Notes: generated from the sequence alone by a model not told the origin. A DNA stretch of 64,000 nt from Crossaster papposus (GCA_037893245.1 JBAIAA010000321.1:992001-1056000); one strand, 5' to 3'; shown: positions 21,226 through 32,369, numbered from the stretch's first letter. Program-made: numbers and translations.

Positions 21226-22225
21226 TAACATGTATTCCAAACTTCATGTTTACGCTGATGACACCCAACTCTATACTGAATTTGATCCCAAAGTTGCAGG
21301 TGATTCCAATCGTGCTCTTTTTATTCTGTCCACGTGTATTTATAAGATTAATACCTGGATGGTGCAAAACAAGCTGCAGCTTAATCAAAACAAAACATAA
21401 TTTTTTGTTTTTGGTTCCCCGAAGGTCATCAGTACTTTACCTAATCTTGTATTAAGAGTTGGAGACACTTGCATAAATCCTTCTACCACTGTAAACAATC
21501 TTGGGGTTACTCTTGACTCATCCTTGTTAATGAACAAACACATCAGTACAGTCTGCAGAAGTGTGAATTTTCATATTCGCAATTTGTGGCGTATATACGC
21601 CGTTTCCTCACCAAGGATGCTTGTCATAATGCTGTCAGATCATTGGTTCTTTCACGCATTGATTATGCCAACTCATTGTTATACGGAGCCAGGGAAGTGG
21701 ACCTCAGACGAGTACAGCGCCTTCAAAATAAAGCTGCGCGTCTTGTGTTTGCATGCGCTAGAGATCAATTCTCATCAGCTCAATTACTCTGTGCTCACTT
21801 CACTGGCTCCCCGTCAAGGAAAGAATCACTTTCAAAATTCTCCTGTTTGTTTATACTTTTTTCCAACGGCAATCTCCAAGTTACATTTCTGACGGTCTAA
21901 ATGTATATAATACTGTGGGGCCTGGAGGTCGCAGGGGGCTTCGCTCTTCTTCTGATGTCACCCGGCTGATTGTTCCGCGATCCAAAAAGAAGGCTGGGGA
22001 CAGTTCATTCTTTGTTGTTGCCCCTAAATTGTGGAACAAGCTGCCTTGTGCTATCAGGGAAGCGACATACTGCGACCTTTAAGCGCCAACTCAAAACTCA
22101 CCTATTTCCCAGCTTATGATTTGTTTGTTTTACTGCATTTTCTGTATTTCATTGTATTAATTCTGTTGTTGATGTGAGGCGCTGTGTTCTTTGTAGAGCG
22201 CCATATAAATGCCTTGTATTATTAT
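21226..22225 (+). pseudogene. Decayed non-LTR retrotransposon (LINE) reverse transcriptase end
   Basis: The first frame gives KLHVYADDTQLYTEFDPK, the catalytic YADD box of reverse transcriptase, then TWMVQNKLQLNQNKT and an in-frame stop near 21398. After that come NNLGVTLDSSL and STVCRSVNFHIRNL. A frameshift near 21590 leads to RRFLTKDACHNAVRSLVLSR, DYANSLLYGA and RRVQRLQNKAARLVFA. Another shift leads to PGGRRGLRSSSD and VVAPKLWNKLPCAIRE. The 3' end has GGCGCTGTG, GCGCCATATAAATGCCTTGT and ATTATT. The order is typical of CR1/L2-like elements. The 5' part is missing and it has at least one stop and several frameshifts. Confidence 0.75.
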
Positions 22226-22507
22226 GAACACATGCCCCTATGTATTAAGAAAGAAAAATGTGAGCTCATGTTCTCATAAGCCTTTGGGAGAACAGGAAAA
22301 TATTGTTGGGCACACGAGAGCATTTTTACCAACATTTTGGAAGAGCAGAATACTCACTGTCTGAGGAACATGTGAGATTATACCCAATCTTGGGAGAAAA
22401 TAGGAGCACATGTCAGTTCCATGTCAGTTCTACGTGTTTTTTTTATGTTCATATTTATGTCCCAAAATATTGGGGTGTGTTATTCCTCACAAGTAATGAT
22501 TTATGTG

Positions 22508-22584
22508 TTTCTTCCTCCATGCTTACGTCAGAAAATGTATTTCTTTTCTAATTCTCCTTTATCAATAAAAGGTGAATTACGCTG
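22508..22584 (+). repeat. 77-bp direct repeat, copy 1
   Basis: Runs from CTTCCTCCATGCTTACGTCA through TTCTCCTTTATCAATAAAAG to GAATTACGCTGTA. Copy 2 at 24217-24293 differs by a few bases. The pair brackets the tyrosine recombinase remnant. Confidence 0.8.
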
Positions 22585-22769
22585 TAATGAAACGCAAAAC
22601 ACGTTATTTCATGGTGTACAGCTGGTGTGGTCGTGAGTAAACCTTGCTGTAATTTGTTTTTCATTTCTCAATTTTTCGTTTTACAATTCGGAATTTACAA
22701 CTCATATTGATAACATAAGTTAATACAAGAATATTTATGCGATATAATATTAGGTATAATTACATTAAG

Positions 22770-23821
22770 TTAAATTCCGACCGATTTGGACGGAAGGAGA
22801 GACGAAGTGTCGTCAAACTTAAAATAAGCATTTCTGGCGGTATCTGATTTCCATCTTCCTTGCTTCGAAATTAAAAGAGGTGGAACCTGGGCATTAAATG
22901 CCGCGCTAGCCCCGCCTGATCTCAAACTATGCAGGCCGTACAATGACACATTTGACACGTGTGGTTTGAGGGATTCTAACACGATTTATCTAGTGCGCGT
23001 GTAACTTAGAGGATGATTTGTGGGAATTAGCCCTTTACGGGATCTTGTAAATCTATGAATTAGTGGCAATTCGCAGTCGACAGGGTCACCAAGTGCGGTA
23101 AAAAAGCATTGTGCGATCGCTACAGGACAAGTAGCCTTAATTGACCTGGCTATCACAACATCAGTGCCGTTGCGAAATTGGTCAGTTTTGGAGGATGTGA
23201 GATGTATGGAGAGCCTATCTGGCGTAATGGTACAGTCTTTGCGTGTAATCTTGCTCAGATCGTTGAATCGCAGGAAGCCTGCGTAAGATACAAAACATAT
23301 GAAAACGATGCGGAAATCAGCCAGGTCGGCGGCCGTGTGACCGTGGGCCGCAAACAGTTTTTCCATGATATCGGGGGTTATCGGCTCTTTCCTGTGTGTG
23401 GGCGTGGAGTTCATGCGTCTGAATCCCTGAAGAGCCGTCTTTGCTATAGTGTGTCGGTGGGCGAAGGTAAGTTGGACAAGGAATGAACCCATTTTATGGC
23501 TGCTGCTGCAGACTCGGCGGTTGATTTGTGGCCCATTGCGGCAAGGTGGGTGACGTACAAACAAAAATGCAGAGAGCTGACTGGAAATACAGTAACGTCT
23601 CGATGAGAAGATGCCCAGAGTTCCCACCGTGCCCATGATGCCATGTATTTCTTGGTAGTGGAAGTAGCCTTGGCTGACATCAGAAGGGCAGGTAGTTTAG
23701 TGGATGCTAGGTCTTTCAGCAATGGGTCGGCGATGGAATCAGAAAGGCTACTCCGTAATTCTGTTAGAACAAACACAAAAATAACCAAACAGTACGACTG
23801 TCTCTGGATGCAAAAGAGCAT
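22770..23821 (-). pseudogene. Decayed tyrosine recombinase (Ngaro/DIRS- or Crypton-like)
   Basis: Three minus-strand frames align end to end. 23821-23455 has the N-terminal core-binding part (SATSTTKKYMASWARWELWA-like, then CLYVTHLAAMGHKSTAESAA). 23455-22986 continues with AKTALQGFRRMNSTPTHRKE, ITPDIMEKL, FVSYAGFLRFNDLSKITRKD (first catalytic Arg) and HLTSSKTDQFRNGTDVVIAR. 22982-22770 has LYGLHSLRSGGASAAFN (His-x-x-Arg), QGRWKSDTARNAYFKFD (Trp and the nucleophile Tyr) and a stop. Frameshifts occur near 23455 and 22985. All catalytic positions remain readable, so decay looks recent. No reverse transcriptase is seen nearby. Confidence 0.72.
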
Positions 23822-24216
23822 CTTTTAGTTCATACAATTCATTTGTACGTCATGTAATTATTCTTTATGCAACCTCCATTCATAACTGTTATCATACTGT
23901 AAATAACATGGGATCTTCGATTCGGTGTCGGGCGCCTACAGTGGCCACGAAAAACCCCGCGTGTGGGAAACGGGGGTGCATCCAGGACGCCCGGCGAGGG
24001 TGCACTCCCCCGGGACCGAGTCGAAGAGCGCAACGTTATACCAGGGAATTGGGAATTGGGCAACAAGGTTGACTGCTTGACTGAGAGTGAGCTAACAAAG
24101 CCCATACTTGGCTTTATATACACCACGCCGTTGTGTGCAACTGGACAATAGAGCATTGTCCTGAATGGTACAATGCACAAACAGATGTAATGCGAATACG
24201 AAAAGAAATACCGCTT

Positions 24217-24293
24217 TCTTCATCCATGCTTATGTCAGAAAATGTATTTCTTTTCTAATTCTCCTTTATCAATAAAAGGTGAATTACGCTGTA
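24217..24293 (+). repeat. 77-bp direct repeat, copy 2
   Basis: Second copy of the 22508-22584 repeat, ending in GAATTACGCTGTA and joined to TTAGTGTTCATGCGTTTTGC. Confidence 0.8.
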
Positions 24294-24390
24294 TTAGTGT
24301 TCATGCGTTTTGCGCGTACGTAAGACGGTCATTAAGCTCTTGGCCAATGAAAAGCTCTGCTTTGCTGACTCCGCCCCAAGCTCCAACCCT
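24294..24390 (-). repeat. Inverted half of the 27595-27750 unit
   Basis: The complement reads GCAAAGCAGAGCTTTTCATT, GGCCAAGAGCTTAATGACCG, CGCAAAACGCATGAACACTAA, matching the left half of 27595-27750 up to AACACTAA. Confidence 0.7.
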
Positions 24391-24629
24391 ATCCGACCGT
24401 CGACGTCTATAGAATTTCACAACGAGTTCGGTAGCCAATTGTTCAATTTCTTTTCACTCGTGGATTTGCAACAATGGGGATTAACAACACACTGCCTTCT
24501 ATTACTTCAATGGTTGTCCGGCACTGAGAACTATTATAGTCTCGGCGATATTTAAAAAAAGGTCTCATCTAGGGCAAGAAGAGGCATCTTTTGAGTAGAA
24601 GTTTGTAACATAGCTATTTTGGAGTGCTG

Positions 24630-25225
24630 AATCCGAAAATGATGGCCACCAAGCTGGATTTTTAGTGGAAATATGCCTAACTTGCGTAAATCTGTAATAC
24701 CTGTCGTGTAATACCATTTGTTCCCATTATTTGGATATATTATTATATATATATATTTTTTTGTTTGCAATTTTTTTGGGTGATAATACTTACAGTTCCT
24801 TACTTCAATAACATTTGGTAAAACATATAATTGACTGAATAATTATGAGAACACAGTAACGATCGAAATGGCTAAAAATCATACCCTTAAGTTGCGCGCA
24901 TTTACCTTGGCTCCGTAATCATCAAGTAGTCTTGCCAAACCTCAGTATTGATAAGCTTCAAATTCACCAAGTTGCATGCTGGCACAGTTACCATATTATA
25001 ACCTTATGGATAATCATATGAACAATGATAACAATGTAATATTTTAGCCCAGCAAACACAAATGTGAAAAAAATTAGGTGTCCGTAAATTGGGCTAAAAG
25101 TGGTCAAAGTTCAAGGAAATCACTAACATTATGTGTAAGAAACTATTTGACGTTGACATAATTATAAGCAATAATACTTTTATTTGGGGATTTCCTTGAA
25201 CTTGTTTAAGTCTCCCACGTTAGGC
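24630..25225. mobile_element. Half copy of TAGTCCAGG foldback family
   Basis: Shares with 55780-56260: TAGTGGAAATATGCCTAA, ATACTTACAGTTCCTTACTT, ATTGACTGAATAATTATGAG, AATTCACCAAGTTGC and TTGGGCTAAAAG. It includes the centre (GATTTCCTTGAACTTG) but lacks the second arm. Confidence 0.65.
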
Positions 25226-25235
25226 AACCCTTCAC

Positions 25236-25705
25236 CGACCTTTTCAAATGATACATCGTCTATACAAATGTAAAGTAAAAGACGTACCTAAAGGATTGTG
25301 AGTCTTTTCAAATGATACGTCGTGTATACAAATGTAAAGTAAAAGACGTACCTAAAGGATTGTGAGTCTTTTCAAATGTTACATCGTCTATACAAATGTA
25401 AAGTAAAAGACGTACCTAAATGATTGTGAGTCTTTTCAAATGATACGTCGTGTATACAAATGTAAAGTAAAAGACGTACCTAAAGGATTGTGAGTCTTTT
25501 CAAATGATACGTCGTGTATACAAATGTATAAAAGACGTACCTAAAAGATTGTGAGTCTTTTCAAATGATACATCGTCTATACAAATATAAAGTAAAATAC
25601 GTATCTAAATGATTGTGAGTCTTTTCAAATGACACGTCGTCTATACAAATGTAAAGTAAAATAGGGTACCTAAAGGATTGTGAGTCTTTTCGAATGATAC
25701 GTCTA
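25236..25705. repeat. Tandem array, 64-bp unit, about seven copies
   Basis: The unit has TTTTCAAATGATACGTCGT, TATACAAATGTAAAGTAAAA and GACGTACCTAAAGGATTGTG. Copies are highly similar; one lacks a few bases (near 25525). No coding frame persists. Confidence 0.9.
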
Positions 25706-25842
25706 TGTAAATAACGATCACTTGGCGTACGTGGGACGATGTCTTCTGAAAATACAACTCGTCTTTAGAAATGAAAAACTTTCATATAAAAGGAAGTAAC
25801 TCAACTGCAGGTGTTCACCAAGAACACCATTATGAAGCGCGA

Positions 25843-25989
25843 TATGTGGCAGAAAAATCCCCCTTTTTGTGTTGACCACTGTGTTCCCGGTATCTTAGGA
25901 ATTCCTTTTAGGTTTCAAGCGAGATGTGTTAGGTAAACATAGTTTGGACTGTGTGTATGGATAAGAGGGGGGTACCCCTCTGCCACATA
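25843..25989. mobile_element. Short MITE with TATGTGGCAG inverted ends, copy 1
   Basis: Begins TATGTGGCAGAAAAATCC and ends CCCCTCTGCCACATA. The ends are inverted over 10 bp. It is nearly identical to 26110-26260, about 120 bp away in the same orientation. Confidence 0.75.
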
Positions 25990-26109
25990 ACGAAATTGTT
26001 TAAACATCAATGTTCTATTTGAAATGAATTTGTATATCAAACAAATACGTGTATTCACCGTACGCGTACCAGGTCAACAGAAGCGGTCAGAATTGACCTT
26101 TCGTTGACA

Positions 26110-26260
26110 TATGTGGCAGAAAAATCCCCCTTTTTGTGTTGACCACTGTGTTCCCGGTATCTTAGGAATTCCTTTTAGGTTTCAAGCGAGATGTGTTAGG
26201 TAAACATAGTTTGGACTGTGTATATGGATAAGAGGGGGCGGGGTACCCCTCTGCCACATA
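26110..26260. mobile_element. Short MITE with TATGTGGCAG inverted ends, copy 2
   Basis: Same ends and body as copy 1 (CCCGGTATCTTAGGAATTCC, GTTAGGTAAACATAGTTTGG), with a few extra G near the right end. Confidence 0.75.
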
Positions 26261-27594
26261 TCGTGCTGGGTATAAAGAACACTCTTGAAGCCGCCGACTG
26301 TATACACGGTATATGTCTAACCTACGAGAAGTATGGATCCCATGACATTTTATTATTTGTGTGGTACAGTACCATTATTTCTACATTAAATCACCATTAT
26401 TTACCCTGGAAAATGTGGGCCTTTTGGGGAAAAAAAGGGGTGGGGGTGCGTATGCACCCGTCGCACCCCCCTGTACTGTGCACCATACGGGCCTGCACTA
26501 TCGCCATAAAGAGTCCTATAAGGCTACATACAAAAAATTGATTGTTTCTCATCAGCGGCCGGGCCAATTTTTCGTGCCGGGTGGATATTTTTTTATATTT
26601 TATAAACAAAATATAAATGTACCGGACGCCCGAAAATTCCGAGATTTTTATTTTTTTAATTTTGTATATGCTGTAAAAACACGCTGTTGAAAGCAATAAC
26701 AGTTAAAACTCACGCGGGCCAAGTGAATGTTTTTAGTGGCCATACATGTTCCAGCAGAAGCAAGCCGGAAAAATCTAAATCGACGGCGGACAGGAGATCG
26801 GAGAAGCCGAGTATAATAGTAGTGAGAACGGTGTCTGTGGGCCTCTTTCATTAAAAAAACCTGGGGTGCTCAAAATTATATGGGAAAATAAATCGACTTA
26901 ACTATATTTTTGTGTTTCTACCAACATTATTTGAGCTTTTATTCTATATGAAATGTGTGCATTGGTCAGTTTTGGAAAGTAAATCAACGAAAACAATTTG
27001 TAATTTAGATAAAGAATGCAATGTCCCAACGAAGTTTTTGTCAACTAGCGCTTTCACCCCCGCACGCGGTGGCGCCCATACTATAACTGGGCGCTGAAAA
27101 ACACCTGACGAGCTTCATAGATTTCTGTGTAGAAAAACGCACGGCATTCTGGGTAGCGTACGTACTCTGCCGCGCAGCTGAGCCACGGAAGTAGTAACCT
27201 ACGTTCGCAGGTCGCAACAAAAATTATCCAATCAGAGCTAAATGCACATCAGCGCTTACCACCAACGCCCGGTTCATCAACATGTACATGTACATGTATG
27301 TATATGCGGTAGGCACGAACGAAACCAGCGCGCCTGTAGTTGTTTAGTCAGATACCGGTTTCAAAGATTCGGCGACATTTTTATTCTATAAATTATAAAA
27401 TATAAAATGCCCTGACGGACCATTTTTTCAAAAAGGTTCTGATGAGAAACAATTCATTTGTTCTATGTAGCCTAACCTCCGAGCCGTGAACAACTCGTCC
27501 TCTTCACGACCTTTGTTGCAAATCAACGGAGTGAAAGAAAACGAACAATGGCAGACAGGGCTCATTGTGGAATTCTAAGGACGTGGACAGTCGA
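26261..27594. other. No gene recognised
   Basis: No supported coding region. Frames at 26218-26696 run on both strands with no domain. A GTACATGTACATGTAT cluster is at 27281-27300. Confidence 0.3.
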
Positions 27595-27750
27595 AGGGAG
27601 TGACGCTTGGGGTGGAGCCTGCAAAGCAGAGCTTTTTATTGGCCAAGAGCTTAATGGCCGTCTTACGTACGTGCAAAACGCATGAACACTAATGAAACGC
27701 AAAACACGTTATTTCATGGTGTACAGCTGGTGTGGTCGTGAGTAAACCTG
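27595..27750. repeat. Intact 155-bp unit whose halves flank the recombinase region
   Basis: Uninterrupted here: GGGGTGGAGCCTGCAAAGCA ... GCATGAACACTAATGAAACG ... CAGCTGGTGTGGTCGTGAGT. Its left half recurs inverted at 24294-24390 and its right half in direct orientation at 22585-22645, both abutting GAATTACGCTGTA. Confidence 0.7.
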
Positions 27751-27884
27751 AGAACGCAAAAGAAAGCGAAATGGGTGGTTAAGACCGTAAAGCCGAAAAT
27801 TAGCTAAGTGGTAAAATAATTACAACTCACTTGATCGAAGTAATATAACTTGATATAAATGTCGTAAAATAGAGTGCCGTTTAG

Positions 27885-28080
27885 AGCCGCAAATTTATTG
27901 CAATTTGTAAACCGCAAATCGGTTACCGATCTGAGCCGCAAATCGGCTGGTCATAATAAGGCCGCAAATCGGCTGGTCACTGGAGCCGCAAATCGGTCAT
28001 ATTGGGCTGCAAACCGGCTGGTCATATGGGGCCGCAAATCGGCTGGTTATATGGGGCCGCAAATCGGCCCGCAAGTCGAT
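27885..28080. repeat. Tandem array, about 24-bp GCCGCAAATCGGCTGGTCAT unit
   Basis: About eight imperfect units of GCCGCAAATCGGCTGGTCAT with short spacers. CCGCAAATCGG is partly self-complementary. The frames crossing it are low-complexity. Confidence 0.8.
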
Positions 28081-28437
28081 TGTCCGATTTGAACAATTTG
28101 CCAAGAAATTATCACTATCTAGGAAAATGCAAAGCATATCGTTGCGTTGTTCTGTATATTTACATGCGTAGTGATCAATCAAATTTAAGATTGAATACAA
28201 TCTCTGCAATAGCCGAGATTGGATGAACAAAAACCGTTGTTCGATGCTCTGAGAGGAACAGTGTGGTCTATTCTTAACGCGAAAGACAACAAATTTGGTG
28301 TTGCGTTAAACGATGAATGCGGGGCAAGGGGGAAGATCGAGTCGAGTTGCAGTGTGCATTTCAGTAGAGTCGAGTGAGCAGTTTTTTGCCACCCGGCTTG
28401 GATATGGTGCTATAAGAATTCCTGGTTTGTTCCCGAA

Positions 28438-28509
28438 GCGTTGGTGGTATTGCGGTTAAAATAGTTGCCTCCAAAGCAATTGACCCGGGTTTAACTCCCA
28501 AACAACGCA
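28438..28509 (+). pseudogene. tRNA-Gly(TCC) pseudogene
   Basis: A 72-nt segment starting GCGTTGGTGGTAT and ending AACAACGCA has the layout of eukaryotic tRNA-Gly with anticodon TCC: A box, TTGC-loop-GCAA anticodon stem, CCCGGGTTTAAC T-arm. The T-stem does not pair properly (CCCGG against TCCCA), one acceptor pair is broken, and the loop reads CTCCAAA. A functional gene is unlikely. Confidence 0.65.
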
Positions 28510-28796
28510 TTGTTTTAAATTGTGTATTTAATTTCGTGTTTAAAAACAAATGATGCTTATACGTATACGTCTCTTAGTGCAATGTGAACTGTGATAATTA
28601 ACCGCAGTACAGCGACTTACTGTATTTCGTGACTCGGCTGCAGTTGAGCCGTTTGAAGGAAGTGACTCTAGTAGAATTGAGTCATTAGGTCAGGAAGGTC
28701 GAGTTGAGTCGCAGTGTGCATTTCAGTAGAGTCGAGTGAGCAGTTTTTGCCACCCGGCTTAGATATAGTGCTATGAATTCCAAACATGTTCCCAAA

Positions 28797-28855
28797 GCGT
28801 TGGTGGTATAGCGGTTAGAATAGTTGCTTTCCAAGCAATTGACCCGGGTTCAACT
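28797..28855 (+). pseudogene. Truncated tRNA-Gly(TCC) pseudogene
   Basis: GCGTTGGTGGTATAGCGGTT through CTTTCCAAGCAA (anticodon arm) to GACCCGGGTTCAACTC is closer to a real tRNA-Gly than the first copy. It is cut in the T-stem at about 28855, so the acceptor stem cannot form. Confidence 0.65.
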
Positions 28856-29221
28856 CTTTCTAACTCTGAGCCAAGCGGGAACTTCATCACGGCTGAGACT
28901 TTCTTCTAACGTGCTTGCCTGTCTCCGGACCTGATTTCTGAGGCCGGCCAGGCGGACGACCTCTGGCTTGGCGCGGCCGATTACGTTTTTGGCGTGCGGT
29001 TTGAGCATGATGAGCTGTTTTTGTTTGTTGTTTTGGTTTTGGTTTCTTCGACAGGGAGGAGGAAGAGGCTGCCGTTGTCCACAAGTAATTTCATCGTCGC
29101 TGAACAGCATCATGTCTTGGTCCATTTCCACTCCGGAACCAGGGGTGGGAGGGCAGATGAGATCAAGTAGGTCGTTATGGCTGTCCTTATTATCGCTAGG
29201 AGATATGGGAATAGAGCTCAA
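28850..29221 (-). CDS. Unidentified open frame, 123 codons
   Basis: Starts MSSIPISPSDNKDSHNDLLD, has an acidic part (MDQDMMLFSDDE), a Gln/Asn/Lys-rich stretch (NQNQNNKQKQ) and a basic part (NVIGRAKPEVVRLAGLRNQ) before VPAWLRVRKS. The stop falls at the junction with the truncated tRNA-Gly, so the natural 3' end may be lost. Composition is more protein-like than the surrounding frames. It could be the N-terminal part of a retroelement ORF1 or a host exon. No family recognised. Confidence 0.3.
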   Translation of the reverse strand: MSSIPISPSDNKDSHNDLLDLICPPTPGSGVEMDQDMMLFSDDEITCGQRQPLPPPCRRNQNQNNKQKQLIMLKPHAKNVIGRAKPEVVRLAGLRNQVRRQASTLEESLSRDEVPAWLRVRKS

Positions 29222-29539
29222 GTGCTAGGGCTCAAGTTTTTGTCAAGTTTTTCTCGCCCCTGGTCAGGGATTAGCACACATGTGTAGAATAGTCTATGAT
29301 AAGCACAGGGCATTTGGCTCGGTTTGAAGTACCACAATGTACGCGGCCAGGGAGTTTTATCATTCTGATTGGTCCAAGATCAACATGTGACTCGATGACG
29401 TGTTATTGTGTGTGAGCTTACATGGATCGTTTTGAGCCAATATTCAACTCCAAAGATACAAATGCACGCCCCTTCGACAGCCGGACGGGTGGCCGGGTTA
29501 GAGTATCATCGTGTTTATTGGGAAGGAGCGTATTCATAC

Positions 29540-30545
29540 ATGCGGCTCAGGTTTTTTTTTTATTATTAGAACGATTCTCGGTCACATGAGGAAGGACGTG
29601 TAACGCTGGGTTATGTGGATTTGTTTTCTTTTTCTGTGAGACTATTATGTTTTTTAGTTAAAGATAAAGTTCTTTTGCAAGAAAATAGCAAGGAGAAGCC
29701 GGTTTATGCAGACAAACTTCAAGGAAAGAACAGGGTTGTTTTTGTTTTGTTTTATCAATCCTACAGTTAGCTGCAGTGAATCAGAACTCATTTTATATTA
29801 CTTTTTCTCATCGTTTTTTGTAATTTTTGTTGGAGATGCTGAAACTGTTCTGCTGCGTGAGGTATCATAGGTTTTTATGTTTGTGGCTGGTCTGCAGAGA
29901 TAAATCTGTATATTTATGATTTGCTGGTACGATTGCAGTGTGGTTGCGTAACTATACTGCCCAGAGCGTACATCTTAATTTAATTGTTGTTTTCTTATTG
30001 AGATACGCTTCTTGGAGGTCTGAGTTCTGATTCACTGCAGCTAACAAGGATTGATCAAACAAACAAACTTAAATTATTATTCCTTGAAGTATGCCTGCAT
30101 AAACCGGTTTCTTCTTTTTGTTTTCTGGCAAAAGCCGTTCATCCTTAACTAAAAAACCTAATAGTCTCACAGAAAAAAAGGGAAAAAATCCATCTAATCC
30201 AAAGGCACTTCATCTTTAACTAAAAAACCTAATATAAAAAATCCACATAACCCAGCGTTACACGTCCTTCAATTTAATGTCCTTCCCATTGTGACCGAGA
30301 CTCGTTCTAATAATAAAAACAAAAAAACGTGAGCCGCATAATATGATTACGCCCTTTCCAAAGATACACATAAGCACTTCATCTTTAACTAAAAAAACCA
30401 ATAGTCTATCAGAAAAAACGAAAAAACAATCCACATAACCCAGCGTTACACGTCCTTTAATTTAATGTCCTTCCCATGTGACCGAGACTCGTTCTAATAA
30501 TTAAAAGCAAAAACGTGAGCCGCATCTACGATTACGCTTCTTCCC
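29540..30545. mobile_element. Foldback repeat with extra copies of its right end
   Basis: The left arm (about 29540-29795: GTCACATGAGGAAGGACGTG, AACGCTGGGTTATGTGGAT, TTAGCTGCAGTGAATCAGAA) is inverted at 30025-30320. The distal part of the right arm is repeated again at 30370-30545 (CATAACCCAGCGTTACACGT, GTGACCGAGACTCGTTCTAA). No coding region. Confidence 0.75.
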
Positions 30546-32365
30546 AATAAACACAACAAAACAGGAAACCACGCAAAACCAGACATAAACATTGTCAGGT
30601 GACAATGTATTTTCCATGGTAATTTAAAGATAAAGACCTCTAGGACAATTTTCTCTTTAATTTTACTAGGGTTGACCTACTCAATTGTTGTTATTCCCCT
30701 CCCTCAAAACACCCATAAAATGGTTGTCAATCTCCGGGTCCAGGTCTAAATGTGGCCCTAAATGTAAAAAAAAAATCTCCCCAGTTGGGATACACAAGTC
30801 ACAAATACTTGATCTCCACAACAATTTCTACAATCAGTCCCATTTATAGGCCACAGGACCTCTTTTTATTCAAAATTATCTGAGGGGATCACAAAATATT
30901 AATGACCTCACGCGTATATAATTCACGTAAATTGGTGTGGTGCACCTATATATAAACAAATCATGCACAGTGCGCTTGCGGTCGGATTGAAGGAAGCAAA
31001 GTAAGTCCACGGAGGTAAGTCCGACCATGAAGGCGAATCAGCTCGAGATTTGAAGATTGATATACCCAGACTTGCACAGGTATTTTTAGACTCTGTTGCG
31101 GAAACAAATATATGCTAATTTCCCTCGACAGCGTGCGCACGGGGCAAAAACATTTTAAACTGTTTTTAAAAATGTTACATACATGCTGGATAATAATTAC
31201 CTATGACGATTTTAAAGGCATCTCTCATTCTCAAGGAAAAAAAAGCGAGAAATCTTGGACAAATGAATAAAAAATGACCCGAATGATTGGACCCTTGTAC
31301 ACTTTCAATAGGCGGCAATCCACTTCACCTCACAGACCTCAGTTACATAAATTATCATATTTATTAGGGTGAACAGGTCTATTCCCTGAAGCGAATGTTC
31401 GCAGTGAATACTTCGTGACGTCAAATTCGCATTCGCTTTTGCGTGAAGTATGATCCGACGATGAAGGCGTAAAAGGCTCTTAAAATATCACAGAATCACA
31501 TAAATGTGCAACAAATAAATCGTGACTTTTTTAAGTTATAGGTTTAAGCTACCATTTATTTCAGGCTAAATTCACATGTTTCGAAAAGGTCGCTGTGTGG
31601 AAAATACAAAAAGTTTGTTGACAAATATAAGTTGAACAATAACTAGTCAGACAACATAATCTGCGAATTCTTTGTACTAGTAGTTTTCACACACACAAAA
31701 ACTAACGGAAAGTGTTACAAATTGTAATGGTGAAAATTTAGTTGCACAGCGATCATTACGACGTCACGGCCCAATAACGCCCAGTCACGCTTAGGATGCA
31801 GCCAGTTCGGCATAGAATGCATGCTAAACAAGGATATTATTTGGCAAGCTGCCGTAAACAATTTGACGTCATAGGCGCATGACCAATCAGATGGCATTAT
31901 GCTAATAAGCGGACACTATTTTGCACCGGATAGCTTTTGAGCGGCACAACACCTACCCTAAAATTGGAAAAATAACTCATTATTCTACCCCGTTATTAAC
32001 TAAAAACAACTGCCTGCATTATTCTCGATGTTTGATAAATATACAACAACAAAAATAGCAATTTACAGTATACATGGGACTACTACCACGAGCTAAAAGA
32101 ACACGAAACAATTTACAATATTTAATCCTATAATAGGCCCAGGAGGCAAAACTCCACGAAATGTTGTCCTAGGAAGTGGGGCTGTCAAGTGACTATTATG
32201 CACGTTGTGGCATGTTGGTTCTTCATGCCACTGAAGAAAATGTCAGATATGGAAAAATTTCATATTCGACTTCTGGTGACCTTTACATACTCTGCTAACA
32301 CTTGTTCTTGAAAACTATGACACACTTGTTAAACATCAAGTCAGATATATTTAAGTCACCCAATT
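30546..32365. other. No gene recognised
   Basis: No supported exon, RNA gene or clear repeat. A TATATATAAACAAATCA motif is near 30948 and a weak palindrome GAATGTTCGCAGTGAATACT is near 31390. Function not inferred. Confidence 0.3.
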
Positions 32366-32369
32366 ACAT

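Larger units (their letters stand above)
28340..28855. repeat. Duplicated unit carrying tRNA-Gly-like sequence
   Basis: Two copies (28340-28509 and 28695-28855) share GAGTTGCAGTGTGCATTTCA, GTAGAGTCGAGTGAGCAG, GCCACCCGGCTT and the tRNA-like segment. Confidence 0.75.

Noticed and set aside
23178..23486. 102-codon plus-strand open frame
   Set aside because: Antisense to the tyrosine recombinase remnant.
25236..25705. CRISPR array
   Set aside because: Units are head to tail with no unique spacers, in an animal-type genome, and no cas genes are present.
25843..26260. LTR retrotransposon with 150-bp LTRs
   Set aside because: The repeats are only 120 bp apart, each has its own inverted ends, and nothing coding lies between them.
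28438..28509. Functional tRNA-Gly gene
   Set aside because: T-stem pairing fails and the acceptor stem is imperfect; kept only as a pseudogene.
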